DNA from: Candidatus Thiodiazotropha endoloripes
GTDB taxonomy: Bacteria; Pseudomonadota; Gammaproteobacteria; Chromatiales; Chromatiaceae
Assembly: GCF_001708965.1 (NCBI RefSeq)
Contig: NZ_LVJW01000003.1
Coordinates: forward strand, 1,178,001-1,242,000
Length of the DNA stretch: 64,000 nt
Reading direction: 5' to 3'
The notes beneath the pieces were generated by a model, which saw nothing but the letters and a program-made list of their open reading frames with translations, did no database searches and had not been told where the DNA came from. This document shows positions 53,582-63,364 of the stretch, piece after piece; position 1 is the first letter of the stretch; every line of letters begins with the position of its first letter. The position numbers and the translations under genes were made by a program.

Positions 53582-55819
53582 CTAGTAGTTTAATTTAGCC
53601 TGAACGTATGCCCGTCTTTCCCAGATGTTGTACTCTTCATGCCTATCGCTGTTGTAAAAATCGATATTTTTCCCATGAATATTCTGCAGAATCAGGGCAA
53701 CATCCAGTTTGCTTTGTTGTAATTTTAGTCGCTTGTTGAATTTTACGTCCAGGCGACTGTAATTTGGCACCGAATCTCCCTCTCCAGGCCACTGCATCTC
53801 GTCTGTGAAATAGTAGCCCAGGCTCATGGTAACCCCGTCATCGAAGGCGTGACTAGCCAATAGACTGAATGTACGCTGGGGTATTTTTACGTCAGCATTC
53901 TCCCGATAGCTGTAGACACCGTCTTTAAGACGCTTAATCTCATTACCGCTTACGTTGAGATAACTGAATCCAAGAAACACCAAATCTCTGTTAGTCGGTC
54001 TGAAATCCATTTCAAATTCGATGCCATTAACCTCAACTTTTCCGAAGTTTGTGTAGGTAAACGCACCTCTTTGATAAAAGCTGTTAAATTGATTGAGTAT
54101 AGCTAAGTCAATTGGGTCCGTGATACCCCTGTCCGGGTCGGGTATGTCAAAATTGACGTACTGGTCGATAATGTCGCTATATTCCTCGTGCAACAGGCAA
54201 ATATCAAAATTTAAACCGTAGTCTGTGAAATGTCCGAAGTAGCCTACCTCTATACGATCAATTTTTTGCGGGTCAAGATCTTCAGTACTGATTATCCAGG
54301 TGTTCAGGGGATCCTCATCGGATGCATGATAGAGCGAGAGATTGACATTGTCCTCAAACAAGGTTGGCATCCGGTAAGCCCTGGAGCCACTGATTCTCAG
54401 AGTGTTTTCTGGTGTTAAGTGATAATTGATACCCAATCTTGGCGAAAGGACTCTACGCTTGCCTTCAAACTTTTCCAGCATAGTTCCGGCATTGACTACG
54501 ATGTCATCAGCGGCATACCACTCACTATTAATAAACAGTCTGTATAGATCCCTTGAAACAGTCTCATCGTTTTGAAACAGCCAACGGCTCTTGCCGCTGT
54601 CATGACGTGCCCCGACACCCCAGGCAATCCGCAAATCATCAAATGGTTCGAGGGTGTGTTCAACCTCTAAATCGTAACGATGAGATTCAAGCCCAATCCA
54701 GGAGAAGATTAGTGGTGAGTCAGTCAAGTTTAACGCTTGCAACAGTGAATCAAAATCGTAAAGTCCGTTAGAGATGAAGGCGGCAAATACATCAGGTCTC
54801 AGCTCCTCATCGAATTCCTGAAACTCGTCAATCGATATGATCTGCTCTGAAATTGTAGGCGTGTAATTAACATCATCTACTTCGTAGTAGTTGTGGTAGA
54901 ACTGAACGCTGAGCTTGTTGCTTTCAGAGACAATATGATCCCAAGTCAGTTGTTGGTAGTTGTATTTTGTTTCCAATATTCTGTTTTCCTGGAGCGGATT
55001 GGAAAACTTCTCATCATAATCACCATTCACGGCGGCAACTTCAGCATTTAGGCTGTTGTGTTCGTTGAAATGGTAATCACCGGCAAGCTTCAGCCATTTT
55101 GTTCGACCGGCATCTTCTCGATTATCAAAACCTTCATCCTCTTTGTAACTGGCAGAGAGGCTGTAATCCAGTTTGCCTTCTGTGGCGGAGTGCTTTGCAT
55201 CGATATATCGGGTCTTACCATATCCAATGGTAGATGAGATCATGGTACCCAACATGTCTCTGTTTCGATCAGTAACAATATTGATTACACCAGCATAGGA
55301 ATTGGATCCGTAAGCTGCAGCATTGGGTCCTCGAATCACTTCAATTCTCAATATCTCATCAAGACTTAATGGGATCTCTGACCAGGGTATACCGCCATAA
55401 ACAGGGTCATAGATTGAGCGACCATTGATCAGTACCTGCATGTCTCTGGCGTATTCATCTGCATGTCCATGGTAGGTAACAGTCGCCCTTGAGCCTGCGT
55501 AGAACCCAACTGTGAAGCCGGGGACTAATCTCAACAGGTCAGGGATATTCAGTGCCGTGCTGGCTTGGATCATTTTCCTATCGATCACCGTCATCGCTGT
55601 TGGCGTATCGGACTGTGACTGACTCAGCCGGGTTGCCGAGAGGACCACGGGTAGCTCATCATAGAAGTAATCTTCTGAGAAATTATCGAGATGATTGTCT
55701 CCATAGAGGCTAGAGGATGAAAGAATGGCACCTGTATAGAAAAGAGACAGGAGGAGAGGTTTGTGATGTTCTCGATTATGCATACGAAGACCTTGTATGG
55801 ACTGATTCATATATTTCAT
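53582..55819 (-). CDS. TonB-dependent outer-membrane receptor
   Basis: 745 residues. After a signal region the plug domain is clear (NIPDLLRLVPGFTVGFYAGS, LINGRSIYDPVYGGIPWSEI, RIEVIRGPNAAAYGSNSYAG, VINIVTD), then a 22-strand-type barrel ending in a terminal aromatic (RAYVQAKLNY). The start is uncertain: ATG 55819, or an internal Met such as MHNREHHKP. It heads an operon with the binding protein (16 nt gap) and the hybrid kinase, which would allow uptake and sensing of one ligand. Ligand not evident; no iron-siderophore genes nearby. Confidence 0.9.
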   Translation of the reverse strand: MKYMNQSIQGLRMHNREHHKPLLLSLFYTGAILSSSSLYGDNHLDNFSEDYFYDELPVVLSATRLSQSQSDTPTAMTVIDRKMIQASTALNIPDLLRLVPGFTVGFYAGSRATVTYHGHADEYARDMQVLINGRSIYDPVYGGIPWSEIPLSLDEILRIEVIRGPNAAAYGSNSYAGVINIVTDRNRDMLGTMISSTIGYGKTRYIDAKHSATEGKLDYSLSASYKEDEGFDNREDAGRTKWLKLAGDYHFNEHNSLNAEVAAVNGDYDEKFSNPLQENRILETKYNYQQLTWDHIVSESNKLSVQFYHNYYEVDDVNYTPTISEQIISIDEFQEFDEELRPDVFAAFISNGLYDFDSLLQALNLTDSPLIFSWIGLESHRYDLEVEHTLEPFDDLRIAWGVGARHDSGKSRWLFQNDETVSRDLYRLFINSEWYAADDIVVNAGTMLEKFEGKRRVLSPRLGINYHLTPENTLRISGSRAYRMPTLFEDNVNLSLYHASDEDPLNTWIISTEDLDPQKIDRIEVGYFGHFTDYGLNFDICLLHEEYSDIIDQYVNFDIPDPDRGITDPIDLAILNQFNSFYQRGAFTYTNFGKVEVNGIEFEMDFRPTNRDLVFLGFSYLNVSGNEIKRLKDGVYSYRENADVKIPQRTFSLLASHAFDDGVTMSLGYYFTDEMQWPGEGDSVPNYSRLDVKFNKRLKLQQSKLDVALILQNIHGKNIDFYNSDRHEEYNIWERRAYVQAKLNY

Positions 55820-56133
55820 CCATGAGTGACGACTCGCTCCGGTTGATCAACGCCAGTATAGAATGTCATTGATTCATAAATCTATTTTTGTTGATGGCGC
55901 TGCTTTGCACTGAGCCACATTGAATGGCTTTTTTACAATCGTAATTAAATCATGCTGCTGAAACCTGCTGCTACCAAGCAGGCAGAATATCAATATTACA
56001 ATGATTTATAGGAGTTTGGGCAGAATCTAAATACTATCTGAAATCAATAAAATAGGCTTGATCCAAGTGCACAACCCAGATTTGGTTCACATCAAAGTGA
56101 AATCGCAGGATGCTTAAATGGGATTAGCTGGGA
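55820..56133. other. 314-bp gap upstream of the TonB operon
   Basis: Holds the promoter of the TonB-receptor operon and the 3' region of ubiV. AGCCA-CATTGAA-TGGCT followed by T5 at 55913-55934 could end transcripts entering on the plus strand. I see no gene. Confidence 0.4.
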
Positions 56134-57015
56134 CTAAATGTTGCCGCTTTTACCGTGCCAGTACCCGTCGCAGCTCCCCAACGGGATATATTTCTGCAGA
56201 TCTTCGGATTGATTTCCTGCCAATGCTTGTGCATAGGCATCTGCAATTTTATCAGTGTGTCTGTATTGCGGGCTGATGCGCAGAATATCGACCTGCAGCT
56301 GCTTCATATCAGCCAGTTCCTGGAGCAGGTTACAGCTCTTTGCTGAGACGGTTTGAATGCCATTCAAAGCCAGTAAGGGCTCTCCATCCTGGGTTGAGAG
56401 GAGTCTGCCGTCTGGGTAGTCGATACATTTATATTGGCAGTCATCCTTTGGCAGGTTGTGAGAGCGGGCGGTGAAGCAACGGGCGGACAGGGTGAGTGGC
56501 ATCCGACCGTAACAGAAAATTTCCGTCTCTACGCCTGCCGGTCGTTGCAGTTGCATTTGCTGCAACGTCTCCCTACCCAGTTCAAGCGGCATCACCCAGC
56601 GGATGAGCCCCTTCGCGGCAAGATGTTTCAGGGTTTCCGCATTGTAGATATTTATGCTGGGGCCGGTAGTGAAAGGCAAATGTCTTTGATGCAGGATCTG
56701 TACGGCACCGATGTCGTTGGCTTCCACGGTAAAGCGGCCATTTTCACAGATCTTTCTGAGGGTCTTCAGTTCGGATTCTGCCTCGAGCAGTGCCAGCGTG
56801 GAGAGCACGATCTGTTTGTCGCTCTGCTCACTCAGCTTGGTTGCGATGTCGATCCACTCCTGGGTCTTCAGGCTGCGGCGCTTGGAACAGACGGTTTCAC
56901 CCAGGTAGATGATGTCCACCGGCATTTCTGCCGCCTGCTCATAGAACTGGTAGATCTCATCTCTTGACCAGTAGAACAGAATGGGTCCGAGTGACAACTT
57001 GGGATTGGTGCTCAT
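56134..57015 (-). CDS. ubiV: ubiquinone biosynthesis protein UbiV (U32 peptidase-like)
   Basis: 293 residues of the U32 family. The four cysteines that hold the [4Fe-4S] cluster of UbiV are recognisable: one in LGETVCSKRRSL near residue 43 and three in LSARCFTARSHN and DDCQYKCIDYP. With UbiU it forms the O2-independent hydroxylase of ubiquinone synthesis, using prephenate as oxygen donor. The ATG lies 3 nt after the ubiU stop. Confidence 0.93.
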   Translation of the reverse strand: MSTNPKLSLGPILFYWSRDEIYQFYEQAAEMPVDIIYLGETVCSKRRSLKTQEWIDIATKLSEQSDKQIVLSTLALLEAESELKTLRKICENGRFTVEANDIGAVQILHQRHLPFTTGPSINIYNAETLKHLAAKGLIRWVMPLELGRETLQQMQLQRPAGVETEIFCYGRMPLTLSARCFTARSHNLPKDDCQYKCIDYPDGRLLSTQDGEPLLALNGIQTVSAKSCNLLQELADMKQLQVDILRISPQYRHTDKIADAYAQALAGNQSEDLQKYIPLGSCDGYWHGKSGNI

Positions 57016-57018
57016 GGA

Positions 57019-58047
57019 TTATTGCCAGGGTCTGTAATAGGGGCCAAGGGTGGTTGAATTTCCTTCTGAAACCTGGTCGAGGGCACTCTGCCAGGCGGCT
57101 TGTGGCTGATAGCCTTGCGGGTCACGCTGACAGGCATCGATGGCGGCACGCCAGATTTTGGCAACCTGGGCAACATAGGCCGGCGCCCGCTGTCGGCCTT
57201 CGATTTTGATCGCTCTGACTCCGGACTCATAGAGTTGAGGCAGGAGTTCCAGTGTATTCAGGGAGGTGGGCTCCTCGATGGCGTAGTAAGTGTTGTCACC
57301 TACGGCAAAACGACCTTTGCATATCGTAGGATAACCGGCCTGTTCATCCCGGCCGTAGCGGTCGGTGAGGATACCGTTTAGGCGGGATTCCAGTCCCTCA
57401 CTTGTCTCCCGATATTCAACAAATTGTGCCGGGGAGCAGGCACCGTGGGTGTTGGGTGATTCGCCGGTAACATAAGAGGAGAGTATGCAGCGGCCCTCAA
57501 CCATCACACAGAGGCTGCCAAAGCCGAAAATCTCTATCTCGACCTGGCTGTTTTCGATTACCTGCCTGACCTGGCTGAGTGATAACACCCGAGGCAGAAC
57601 AGCCCGCTTGATGCCAAATGAGTCGGCATAAAATGCCAGCGCTTCATAGTTGGTACTCGAGGCTTGAACGGAAAGGTGCAGGTTGAGGTCGGGATAGGTG
57701 CGATGGGCATACCCCAGGATACCGATGTCGGCGCAGATCAGGGCATCAACACCGAGTGACGCAGCGCTGTCCACCGCCTGACACCAACGCTCCCAGCCCT
57801 CAGGCCTTGGAAAGGTGTTGATCGCCATGAAGACCCGTTTACCACGGGATTTTGCATAACTGATCCCTTCACGGGCCCGTTTCAGATTAAAGTTGAGCCC
57901 GGGAAAATGGCGGGCGTTGGTATCATTTTGCAGCCCAAAGTAGACCGCGTCAGCGCCGTTATCGACGGCAGCTTTCAGAGAGGGCAGATTGCCGGCAGGG
58001 CAGACCAGTTCCATATTGCTTCTCATAGTTAATAATCCGGCGAGCAA
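57019..58047 (-). CDS. ubiU: ubiquinone biosynthesis protein UbiU (U32 peptidase-like)
   Basis: 342 residues. Typical start MELVCPAGNLPSLKAAVDNGADAVYFG lies 11 codons in, so the true start may be the ATG at 58014. The Fe-S cysteines are in SLCVMVEGRCILSSY, HGACSPAQFVEYR and PTICKGRF. It is the partner of UbiV and in the same operon, behind two radical SAM genes. Together with ubiT in this window, the oxygen-independent pathway is complete. Confidence 0.93.
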   Translation of the reverse strand: MLAGLLTMRSNMELVCPAGNLPSLKAAVDNGADAVYFGLQNDTNARHFPGLNFNLKRAREGISYAKSRGKRVFMAINTFPRPEGWERWCQAVDSAASLGVDALICADIGILGYAHRTYPDLNLHLSVQASSTNYEALAFYADSFGIKRAVLPRVLSLSQVRQVIENSQVEIEIFGFGSLCVMVEGRCILSSYVTGESPNTHGACSPAQFVEYRETSEGLESRLNGILTDRYGRDEQAGYPTICKGRFAVGDNTYYAIEEPTSLNTLELLPQLYESGVRAIKIEGRQRAPAYVAQVAKIWRAAIDACQRDPQGYQPQAAWQSALDQVSEGNSTTLGPYYRPWQ

Positions 58048-58058
58048 TTCATATCAGT

Positions 58059-58985
58059 TCAGGCAACGTTTCGGCAACTCTGGCGGCGACGTTGCAGTTC
58101 CCGGGCGATTCCATTTAACACCTGCCATTTGAATGCACACCAGGCGGGTGTCAGCAGAATTGTTTCGGAAGCGGTGCCGGTCAGTCTGTGCCAGACGATG
58201 TTGTCAGGCGCCTGTTCCACCAGATCGGCAGCGATCTGGATATAGTCGTTCATCGTCAAAGGGGTGTATTCGCCGTTTCGCCAACTGTTTGCCAGCCGGG
58301 TTCCTTTGACCACATGTAGCGGGTGCAGCTTGAGGCCGTCTGTACCGAGCGCTGTGACCCGCCGCAGACTCTCCCGGTTATGCTGGGAAGTTTCACCGGG
58401 CAGGCCGGCAATCAAATGGGTGCAGACCTTGATGCCCCGGCTTCTTGCTCTGAGTACCGCATCCTGGTATTCGGCGAACCCATGTCCCCGGTTGACCTGT
58501 TCCAGGGTCTCATCAAAAGCGGATTGCAGACCCAGTTCCAGCCAGATCTCATAGCCTTGTGTCTTATAACCGGAGAGTAGTTCCAATACCCCGTCGGGAA
58601 CGCAGTCAGGCCGGGTTCCGATCGAGAGTCCGATGACATCCTGCTCGGCAAGCGCCTCATCATAACGCTCCGCCAACCGATCGAGAGAGTCGTAGGTATT
58701 GGTATATGCTTGAAAATAAGCAAGATATTTATTCGCCCCGGTACGCTTTCGAATAACCTCCCGGCCGGCTTGCAACTGTTCACTGATCGGTTTGGGACGA
58801 CGGCCATTGGGGCTGAATGAGACATTATTACAGAAAGTGCAACCACCAAGCCCTTTGGTACCGTCTCTGTTAGGGCATGTGAACGCTGTATCAAGCGCAA
58901 TTTTGTGCACTCTCTCCCCATAGCGATTGAGCAGATATTGCCCGAATGTGGGGAGTTGTTCAGCCAGGGTGGTCATGCGAATCAA
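58059..58985 (-). CDS. YhcC-like radical SAM protein (TIGR01212 family)
   Basis: 308 residues. Cysteines in TAFTCPNRDGTKGLGGCTFCNN give the CxxxxxxxxxxxxCxxC arrangement of the YhcC/TIGR01212 branch of the radical SAM family. Other blocks are GLSIGTRPDCVP and LHVVKGTRLA. It overlaps the upstream radical SAM gene by 4 nt and precedes ubiU by 11 nt. Function unknown; it may act in an anaerobic modification. Confidence 0.88.
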   Translation of the reverse strand: MIRMTTLAEQLPTFGQYLLNRYGERVHKIALDTAFTCPNRDGTKGLGGCTFCNNVSFSPNGRRPKPISEQLQAGREVIRKRTGANKYLAYFQAYTNTYDSLDRLAERYDEALAEQDVIGLSIGTRPDCVPDGVLELLSGYKTQGYEIWLELGLQSAFDETLEQVNRGHGFAEYQDAVLRARSRGIKVCTHLIAGLPGETSQHNRESLRRVTALGTDGLKLHPLHVVKGTRLANSWRNGEYTPLTMNDYIQIAADLVEQAPDNIVWHRLTGTASETILLTPAWCAFKWQVLNGIARELQRRRQSCRNVA

Positions 58986-59662
58986 CCCACTACATTGAGT
59001 TCGCGGCGACGAAATTTCACTTTCAGTTGTCTTGCGATACCTTCACAGGCTTCGATATCGACCCCATCCAGGCCATCGATCGCTGTGGCGGTCACATCAG
59101 GGATATATTTTGTTGCCCGATCAAGAAATGCCAGCATAGCCTGATAGGAGCCAGGCAGGTTGGGGCGGCAGTGTAGATCGTAAATCTCACTGTTTTGCGC
59201 ATTCAACGAGACCGACAGGGCATCGACGCATTGCGCCAGTTCAGGCAGGGTATCTTGTTTGTGCACCAGGTTGCAGAGTCCATCCGTATTGACCCGCACA
59301 CGTCCGCCGTGCTGTTTGACATAGCGAGCAACCTCCAGCAGTACATTGAGCCTGAGTGTGGGTTCGCCATAGCCACAAAAGACAATCTCATCATATTTGG
59401 AGACATCGCCAATGGATGTGATCACCTCTTCGGCAGTAGGGCGGTGGTGAATGGTCAGGTCATAACCCTGTACCGTCATGTCACCCTGGGTCTTTGGGCA
59501 GAAAGCACACTCAAGGGTGCAGCGGTCGGTAATGCTGAGATAGAGATTGTTGCCGATTTGGTAGCTGATCTGCTGTTGCACGATGCTCTCATAGAGTGAG
59601 TTTAGAGAGGCTATCCTAGCGTTTGAAATGAGCGAAACAATGACTTTGGTCAAGACAATCAC
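58982..59662 (-). CDS. TatD-associated radical SAM protein
   Basis: 226 residues with the radical SAM motif LSITDRCTLECAFCPKTQGD (CxxxCxxC) and the glycine-rich EIVFCGYGEPTLRL that binds S-adenosylmethionine. This is the TatD-linked branch, often encoded with or fused near tatD genes; no tatD is present here. It begins the minus-strand operon with yhcC-like, ubiU and ubiV genes. The first ~35 residues before NLYLSITDRC look non-conserved, so a later start is possible. Confidence 0.8.
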   Translation of the reverse strand: MIVLTKVIVSLISNARIASLNSLYESIVQQQISYQIGNNLYLSITDRCTLECAFCPKTQGDMTVQGYDLTIHHRPTAEEVITSIGDVSKYDEIVFCGYGEPTLRLNVLLEVARYVKQHGGRVRVNTDGLCNLVHKQDTLPELAQCVDALSVSLNAQNSEIYDLHCRPNLPGSYQAMLAFLDRATKYIPDVTATAIDGLDGVDIEACEGIARQLKVKFRRRELNVVG

Positions 59663-59701
59663 TGAGATAAAAAACTCAGTACAAGCAGATTATTGGTACG
59701 T

Positions 59702-59715
59702 AATCAGATCTGATT
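59702..59715. promoter_or_regulatory. 14-bp perfect palindrome upstream of the radical SAM-ubiUV operon
   Basis: AATCAGATCTGATT lies 40-53 bp upstream of the first gene. It is a possible operator; it does not match the FNR site TTGAT-N4-ATCAA. Confidence 0.4.
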
Positions 59716-59761
59716 GAGTAATCGGTTCTAAGGGCGGCGTTCAGCGGTAATCGTGCAGTGC

Positions 59762-61276
59762 TTATTTGCCGCCACCCATTGTTTTCATCATTTTCTGGCA
59801 GATTACCTTGAAGTTTTCGAACTGCTGGCGAGTTACCCCTGGCCCACTTAAGCCGTTATCCGCGTAAAAAAGTCCCACCGGTTTGTTACGGATGAAGATC
59901 GACATGGAGACGAATCCACTGGTGTTGATCTGTTCTTTTGCCTCTTGGGGGATCATGGGAAGGTATTTTTCAGCATTATCCTTATTCAGAATAACAGCTT
60001 GAGGTTTGTTTAATAATATCTTGAATAAACTAGGTTTTTTTGTGTCAAGCGCAAAGCCTTTCAGGGACAGCTGCTGTTCTGACTCTATGACCAGGCGGGA
60101 TCTGATCATGGCGCGATCGGGTGTAAGCATGGCAAACATGGTGCGGCTCAGGCCAAGATCCTCGTGCATCTGTTGCAGGGCGCTGTTGAGCATCTCCTGT
60201 AATGGGTTGCTCTTTTGTGCCGGTGGCGTGTCGCTGACAGCTGCGGGTTTTTGCTGTTTCACTGCAGGTGTTTCTGTTTCAGGGGGCGATTTGCTGGTGC
60301 TGGGTTGTGTCTTCTGATCTGGCGCCGGTTGAGGTTTTTCCAGCGCAGCCTTTTGGGACGGGGGTGTGTGCTTGGTCGGTTGTTCCGCTTTTCTACTGGC
60401 AGACTTTGTGACGGGCTTCGGATCGCCGCTGATGATATAGAAGCCCGGCAGTGGCAGGGGGAGGGCATGCAGATCCCGCGCGGCCTCTGCGGCCAATCGG
60501 TGTAGCGCTGAAATGGCATTTTCCTGGGGGATTTCCAGGAACTCGGCCAGCAGTTCCATATCCCCTAAGGTCTTTTCCCGCTGCCAACCCAGGCTGGTTT
60601 CCCGGGCGATTGCAGAGGAGAGCATCACCGAGAGGGGTTTGGGCAGAAAACTGTTGGAGATACCCTGTGACTCTTTGATCAGATCCGGCAGTTGCCAGCG
60701 TTCGCTCAAGTGGATATTGAGTGTCTCGAATGTGCAGCCCAACTCGGCTTTGGCAACACTCTCCCGGTCATCCCCGCTGAGAATTTTGTTTTGCACACGC
60801 TGCATCTCATCCGGAACCACAGACCACAGGGCCATCTCGCCGATATCGTGCAGCAGGGCCCCGGTATAGAGTCCATCCGTGTCCGGCAGATTACGCATCT
60901 TGGCCAGACTGCGGACATAAAGTGCTGCATGAGCCGCCCGACTGTAGCAATTGTAGAGACCGCGTCTTGGGGGACCTTTCAGTTTATCCTCGAGGGAAGG
61001 CAGGGTTTTACTGGCCTGTTCGATCAACTCCATCCCCAGCATCGGGATCGCCAGTGTGATTCGGGTGATCGGCTCCTTGGGTTGATTGGGAAGCTGACTG
61101 AGCTTTTGCATCACATACAGGCTGAATCCCGGATCTCGCGAGATCACTTCCGAAAGCCGGGTATGGTTAACGCTGGATTTGTTGAGTAGGTCTCTGACCT
61201 GGGTCAGGGTGCGCTGCATGACGGGGATGGATTCGGACGAGATCTGCCGTACCCACTCTTCAACGGTCTGGGACAT
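59762..61276 (-). CDS. HDOD-domain protein with proline-rich linker
   Basis: 504 residues from ATG 61276 (MSQTVEEWVRQ); a TTG three codons upstream is possible. The HDOD domain (about 15-265) includes GLYTGALLHDIGEMALWSVV. A Pro/Lys/Thr-rich linker (about 285-350) leads to a C-terminal GAF-like domain (LQQMHEDLGLSRTMFAMLTPDR ... SGFVSMSIFIRNKPVGLFYADN). Such proteins act as output or scaffold elements in signalling; no catalytic HD pair is kept intact with certainty. Confidence 0.85.
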   Translation of the reverse strand: MSQTVEEWVRQISSESIPVMQRTLTQVRDLLNKSSVNHTRLSEVISRDPGFSLYVMQKLSQLPNQPKEPITRITLAIPMLGMELIEQASKTLPSLEDKLKGPPRRGLYNCYSRAAHAALYVRSLAKMRNLPDTDGLYTGALLHDIGEMALWSVVPDEMQRVQNKILSGDDRESVAKAELGCTFETLNIHLSERWQLPDLIKESQGISNSFLPKPLSVMLSSAIARETSLGWQREKTLGDMELLAEFLEIPQENAISALHRLAAEAARDLHALPLPLPGFYIISGDPKPVTKSASRKAEQPTKHTPPSQKAALEKPQPAPDQKTQPSTSKSPPETETPAVKQQKPAAVSDTPPAQKSNPLQEMLNSALQQMHEDLGLSRTMFAMLTPDRAMIRSRLVIESEQQLSLKGFALDTKKPSLFKILLNKPQAVILNKDNAEKYLPMIPQEAKEQINTSGFVSMSIFIRNKPVGLFYADNGLSGPGVTRQQFENFKVICQKMMKTMGGGK

Positions 61277-61499
61277 AGCCTGCAAGTATTATGGTTGATG
61301 AGGTTTTCTGCATTCAGAAACACCCCTGGGTTAATCGTTTATCGCTCCAAGATAAAACCTATGTGGTGCGCTGGCAAGGTCTGATTGGCACTACAACACC
61401 CAATCCGCCTCTCGGCCGGTAGGGGAAATTACTTGGTTTCTGCGGGAACGGGGGGGTGTTAAACTAACCGGTTTGAATATTCGGTATTGAGAGGTTTGT

Positions 61500-62246
61500 A
61501 TGGCAGGACACAGTAAGTGGGCCAATATCAAGCATAAAAAGGCTGCAAATGATAAAAAGCGCGGCAAGATCTGGACCAAATTGATCCGTGAGATCACAGT
61601 CGCTGCCCGCATGGGGGGCGGTGATCCCAATGCCAATCCCCGATTGCGTCTGGCAATGGACAAGGGCCTTGGCGCCAACATGCCCAAAGATACCATTGAA
61701 CGTGCGATCAAACGGGGTGCCGGCGGCAGCGATGGCGAGAACTACGATGAGATTCGCTATGAAGGTTATGGGCCCGGTGGTACGGCCGTCATGGTGGATT
61801 GTATGACCGACAATCGCAATCGCACAGCCTCTGAAGTACGTCACGCATTCAGCAAGCTGGGTGGTAACCTTGGAACGGATGGATCGGTCGCCTATCTGTT
61901 CACCAAACAGGGCATCATCAGTTTTGCAAGCGGCTCCGATGAAGAACAGGTTATGGATGCGGCGCTTGAGGCCGGCGCTGAGGATGTGGTCACCAATGGT
62001 GACGGCTCCATCGATGTGATCGCCACACCGGAGAGTTTCTCCGAGGTGAAGGATGCCCTGATTCAGGCGGGATTAGAACCGGAAAATGATGAGGTTACCT
62101 ATGTGGCTTCGACCCAGGCGGAGCTGGATGAGGGGGATGCGGACAAACTGCTGCGCATGATCGATATGCTTGAAGATCTCGACGATGTGCAGAATGTCTA
62201 CACCAATGCAGAGATTTCAGACGAAATTCTCGATGCAGTTGGCTGA
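61500..62246 (+). CDS. yebC: YebC/PmpR-family transcriptional regulator or translation factor
   Basis: 248 residues, start [20 protein letters not shown], the invariant family start. Conserved blocks include [20 protein letters not shown] and [17 protein letters not shown]. Recent work links YebC proteins to translation of proline stretches, older work to DNA binding. It forms one unit with ruvC (0 nt gap), ruvA and ruvB. Confidence 0.97.
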   Translation: MAGHSKWANIKHKKAANDKKRGKIWTKLIREITVAARMGGGDPNANPRLRLAMDKGLGANMPKDTIERAIKRGAGGSDGENYDEIRYEGYGPGGTAVMVDCMTDNRNRTASEVRHAFSKLGGNLGTDGSVAYLFTKQGIISFASGSDEEQVMDAALEAGAEDVVTNGDGSIDVIATPESFSEVKDALIQAGLEPENDEVTYVASTQAELDEGDADKLLRMIDMLEDLDDVQNVYTNAEISDEILDAVG

Positions 62247-62759
62247 ATGCTAAGGATAATCGGCATTGATCCGGGTTCCCGGATTACCGGGTTTGGATTG
62301 ATCGAATCCGATGGTGTACACACCACCCATCTGTTTCATGGTGTGTTACGCCTGGAGGGCGAAGCCCTGGCGCCCAGACTGGGACAGATATTTACCGGCA
62401 TCAGTGAAGTGATCAACGAGTACCAACCTGAAGTGATGGCGATTGAGCAGGTCTTCGTTTCGAAGAATCCTTCATCGGCACTCAAACTGGGCCAGGCCAG
62501 AGGCGCGGCGATCTGTGCTGCGGTCAATCAGGGACTATCGGTGGCGGAATACTCACCCAGAGGTATCAAGCAGGCTGTCGTGGGCACCGGTCGGGCTGAA
62601 AAAACCCAGGTCCAACACATGGTGCAGATGTTGCTGAAGCTGCAGAAAAAGCCACAGGCCGACGCAGCAGATGCCTTGGCAGTGGCATTGAGCCATGCCC
62701 ACAGTAGCAGGATTGGATATGCAAAGCGTAACAATGGTATGAGAGGTTTTCAGCCGTGA
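62247..62759 (+). CDS. ruvC: Holliday junction resolvase RuvC
   Basis: 170 residues. The acidic catalytic residues are D8 ([13 protein letters not shown]), E in [11 protein letters not shown] and the paired Asp in [14 protein letters not shown]. It cuts Holliday junctions. The ATG follows immediately after the yebC stop and the end overlaps ruvA by 4 nt. Confidence 0.97.
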   Translation: MLRIIGIDPGSRITGFGLIESDGVHTTHLFHGVLRLEGEALAPRLGQIFTGISEVINEYQPEVMAIEQVFVSKNPSSALKLGQARGAAICAAVNQGLSVAEYSPRGIKQAVVGTGRAEKTQVQHMVQMLLKLQKKPQADAADALAVALSHAHSSRIGYAKRNNGMRGFQP

Positions 62760-63364
62760 TCGGTCGTCTAAGAGGCGAACTCGCCGCTAAGCAGGCACCC
62801 CATCTGTTGCTGGATGTGGGTGGTGTCGGATATGAAATCGAAGCGCCACTTTCGACCATATTCTCACTCCCGGAAATCGGTCAGAAGGTCACCTTGCTGA
62901 CCCATTTGATCGTTCGGGAAGATGCCCATGTACTGTATGGCTTCAGTAATGAAACAGAGCGAACTTTGTTTCGTAACCTTCTGAAAGTAAATGGTGTGGG
63001 AGCCAAGATGGCATTGACGATTCTCTCCGGCATGAGTGCCGATGAGTTTGCCCGCTGTGTCGAGTTCGAGGATGTCGCTGCACTGGTCAAACTGCCGGGT
63101 ATCGGTAAAAAGACTGCCGAGCGGCTGATCATCGAAATGCGTGACCGATTAGCGAAATTGTCCGCTTTCAGTGTCTCCGGTTCAGGGACTCAATCCGTGA
63201 CAGCGGATCAGCCCGCCTCAGCCAATGCGGATGCCGTGTCGGCACTGGTGGCACTTGGATACAAACCACAGGATGCCAGCCGTATGGTTAAAAGTGTGGA
63301 ACAGCAGGATATGGACAGTGAAGCACTTATCAGGGCGGCCCTTCAGGGTGCGGCTAAAAAATGA
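62756..63364 (+). CDS. ruvA: Holliday junction branch migration protein RuvA
   Basis: 202 residues, GTG start overlapping the ruvC stop (GTGA). OB fold at the N-terminus, helix-hairpin-helix motifs [13 protein letters not shown] and [13 protein letters not shown], and a C-terminal RuvB-binding domain ([21 protein letters not shown]). It binds junctions as a tetramer and loads RuvB. Confidence 0.97.
   Translation: MIGRLRGELAAKQAPHLLLDVGGVGYEIEAPLSTIFSLPEIGQKVTLLTHLIVREDAHVLYGFSNETERTLFRNLLKVNGVGAKMALTILSGMSADEFARCVEFEDVAALVKLPGIGKKTAERLIIEMRDRLAKLSAFSVSGSGTQSVTADQPASANADAVSALVALGYKPQDASRMVKSVEQQDMDSEALIRAALQGAAKK

Noticed and set aside
55913-55934. Hairpin with T-run as terminator of a plus-strand gene
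   Set aside because: No plus-strand gene lies within several kilobases upstream; the stem is only 5 bp.
59702-59730. FNR site upstream of the ubiUV operon
   Set aside because: The nearest match, TGAT-N6-ATCG, has the wrong spacing and a mismatched half-site.
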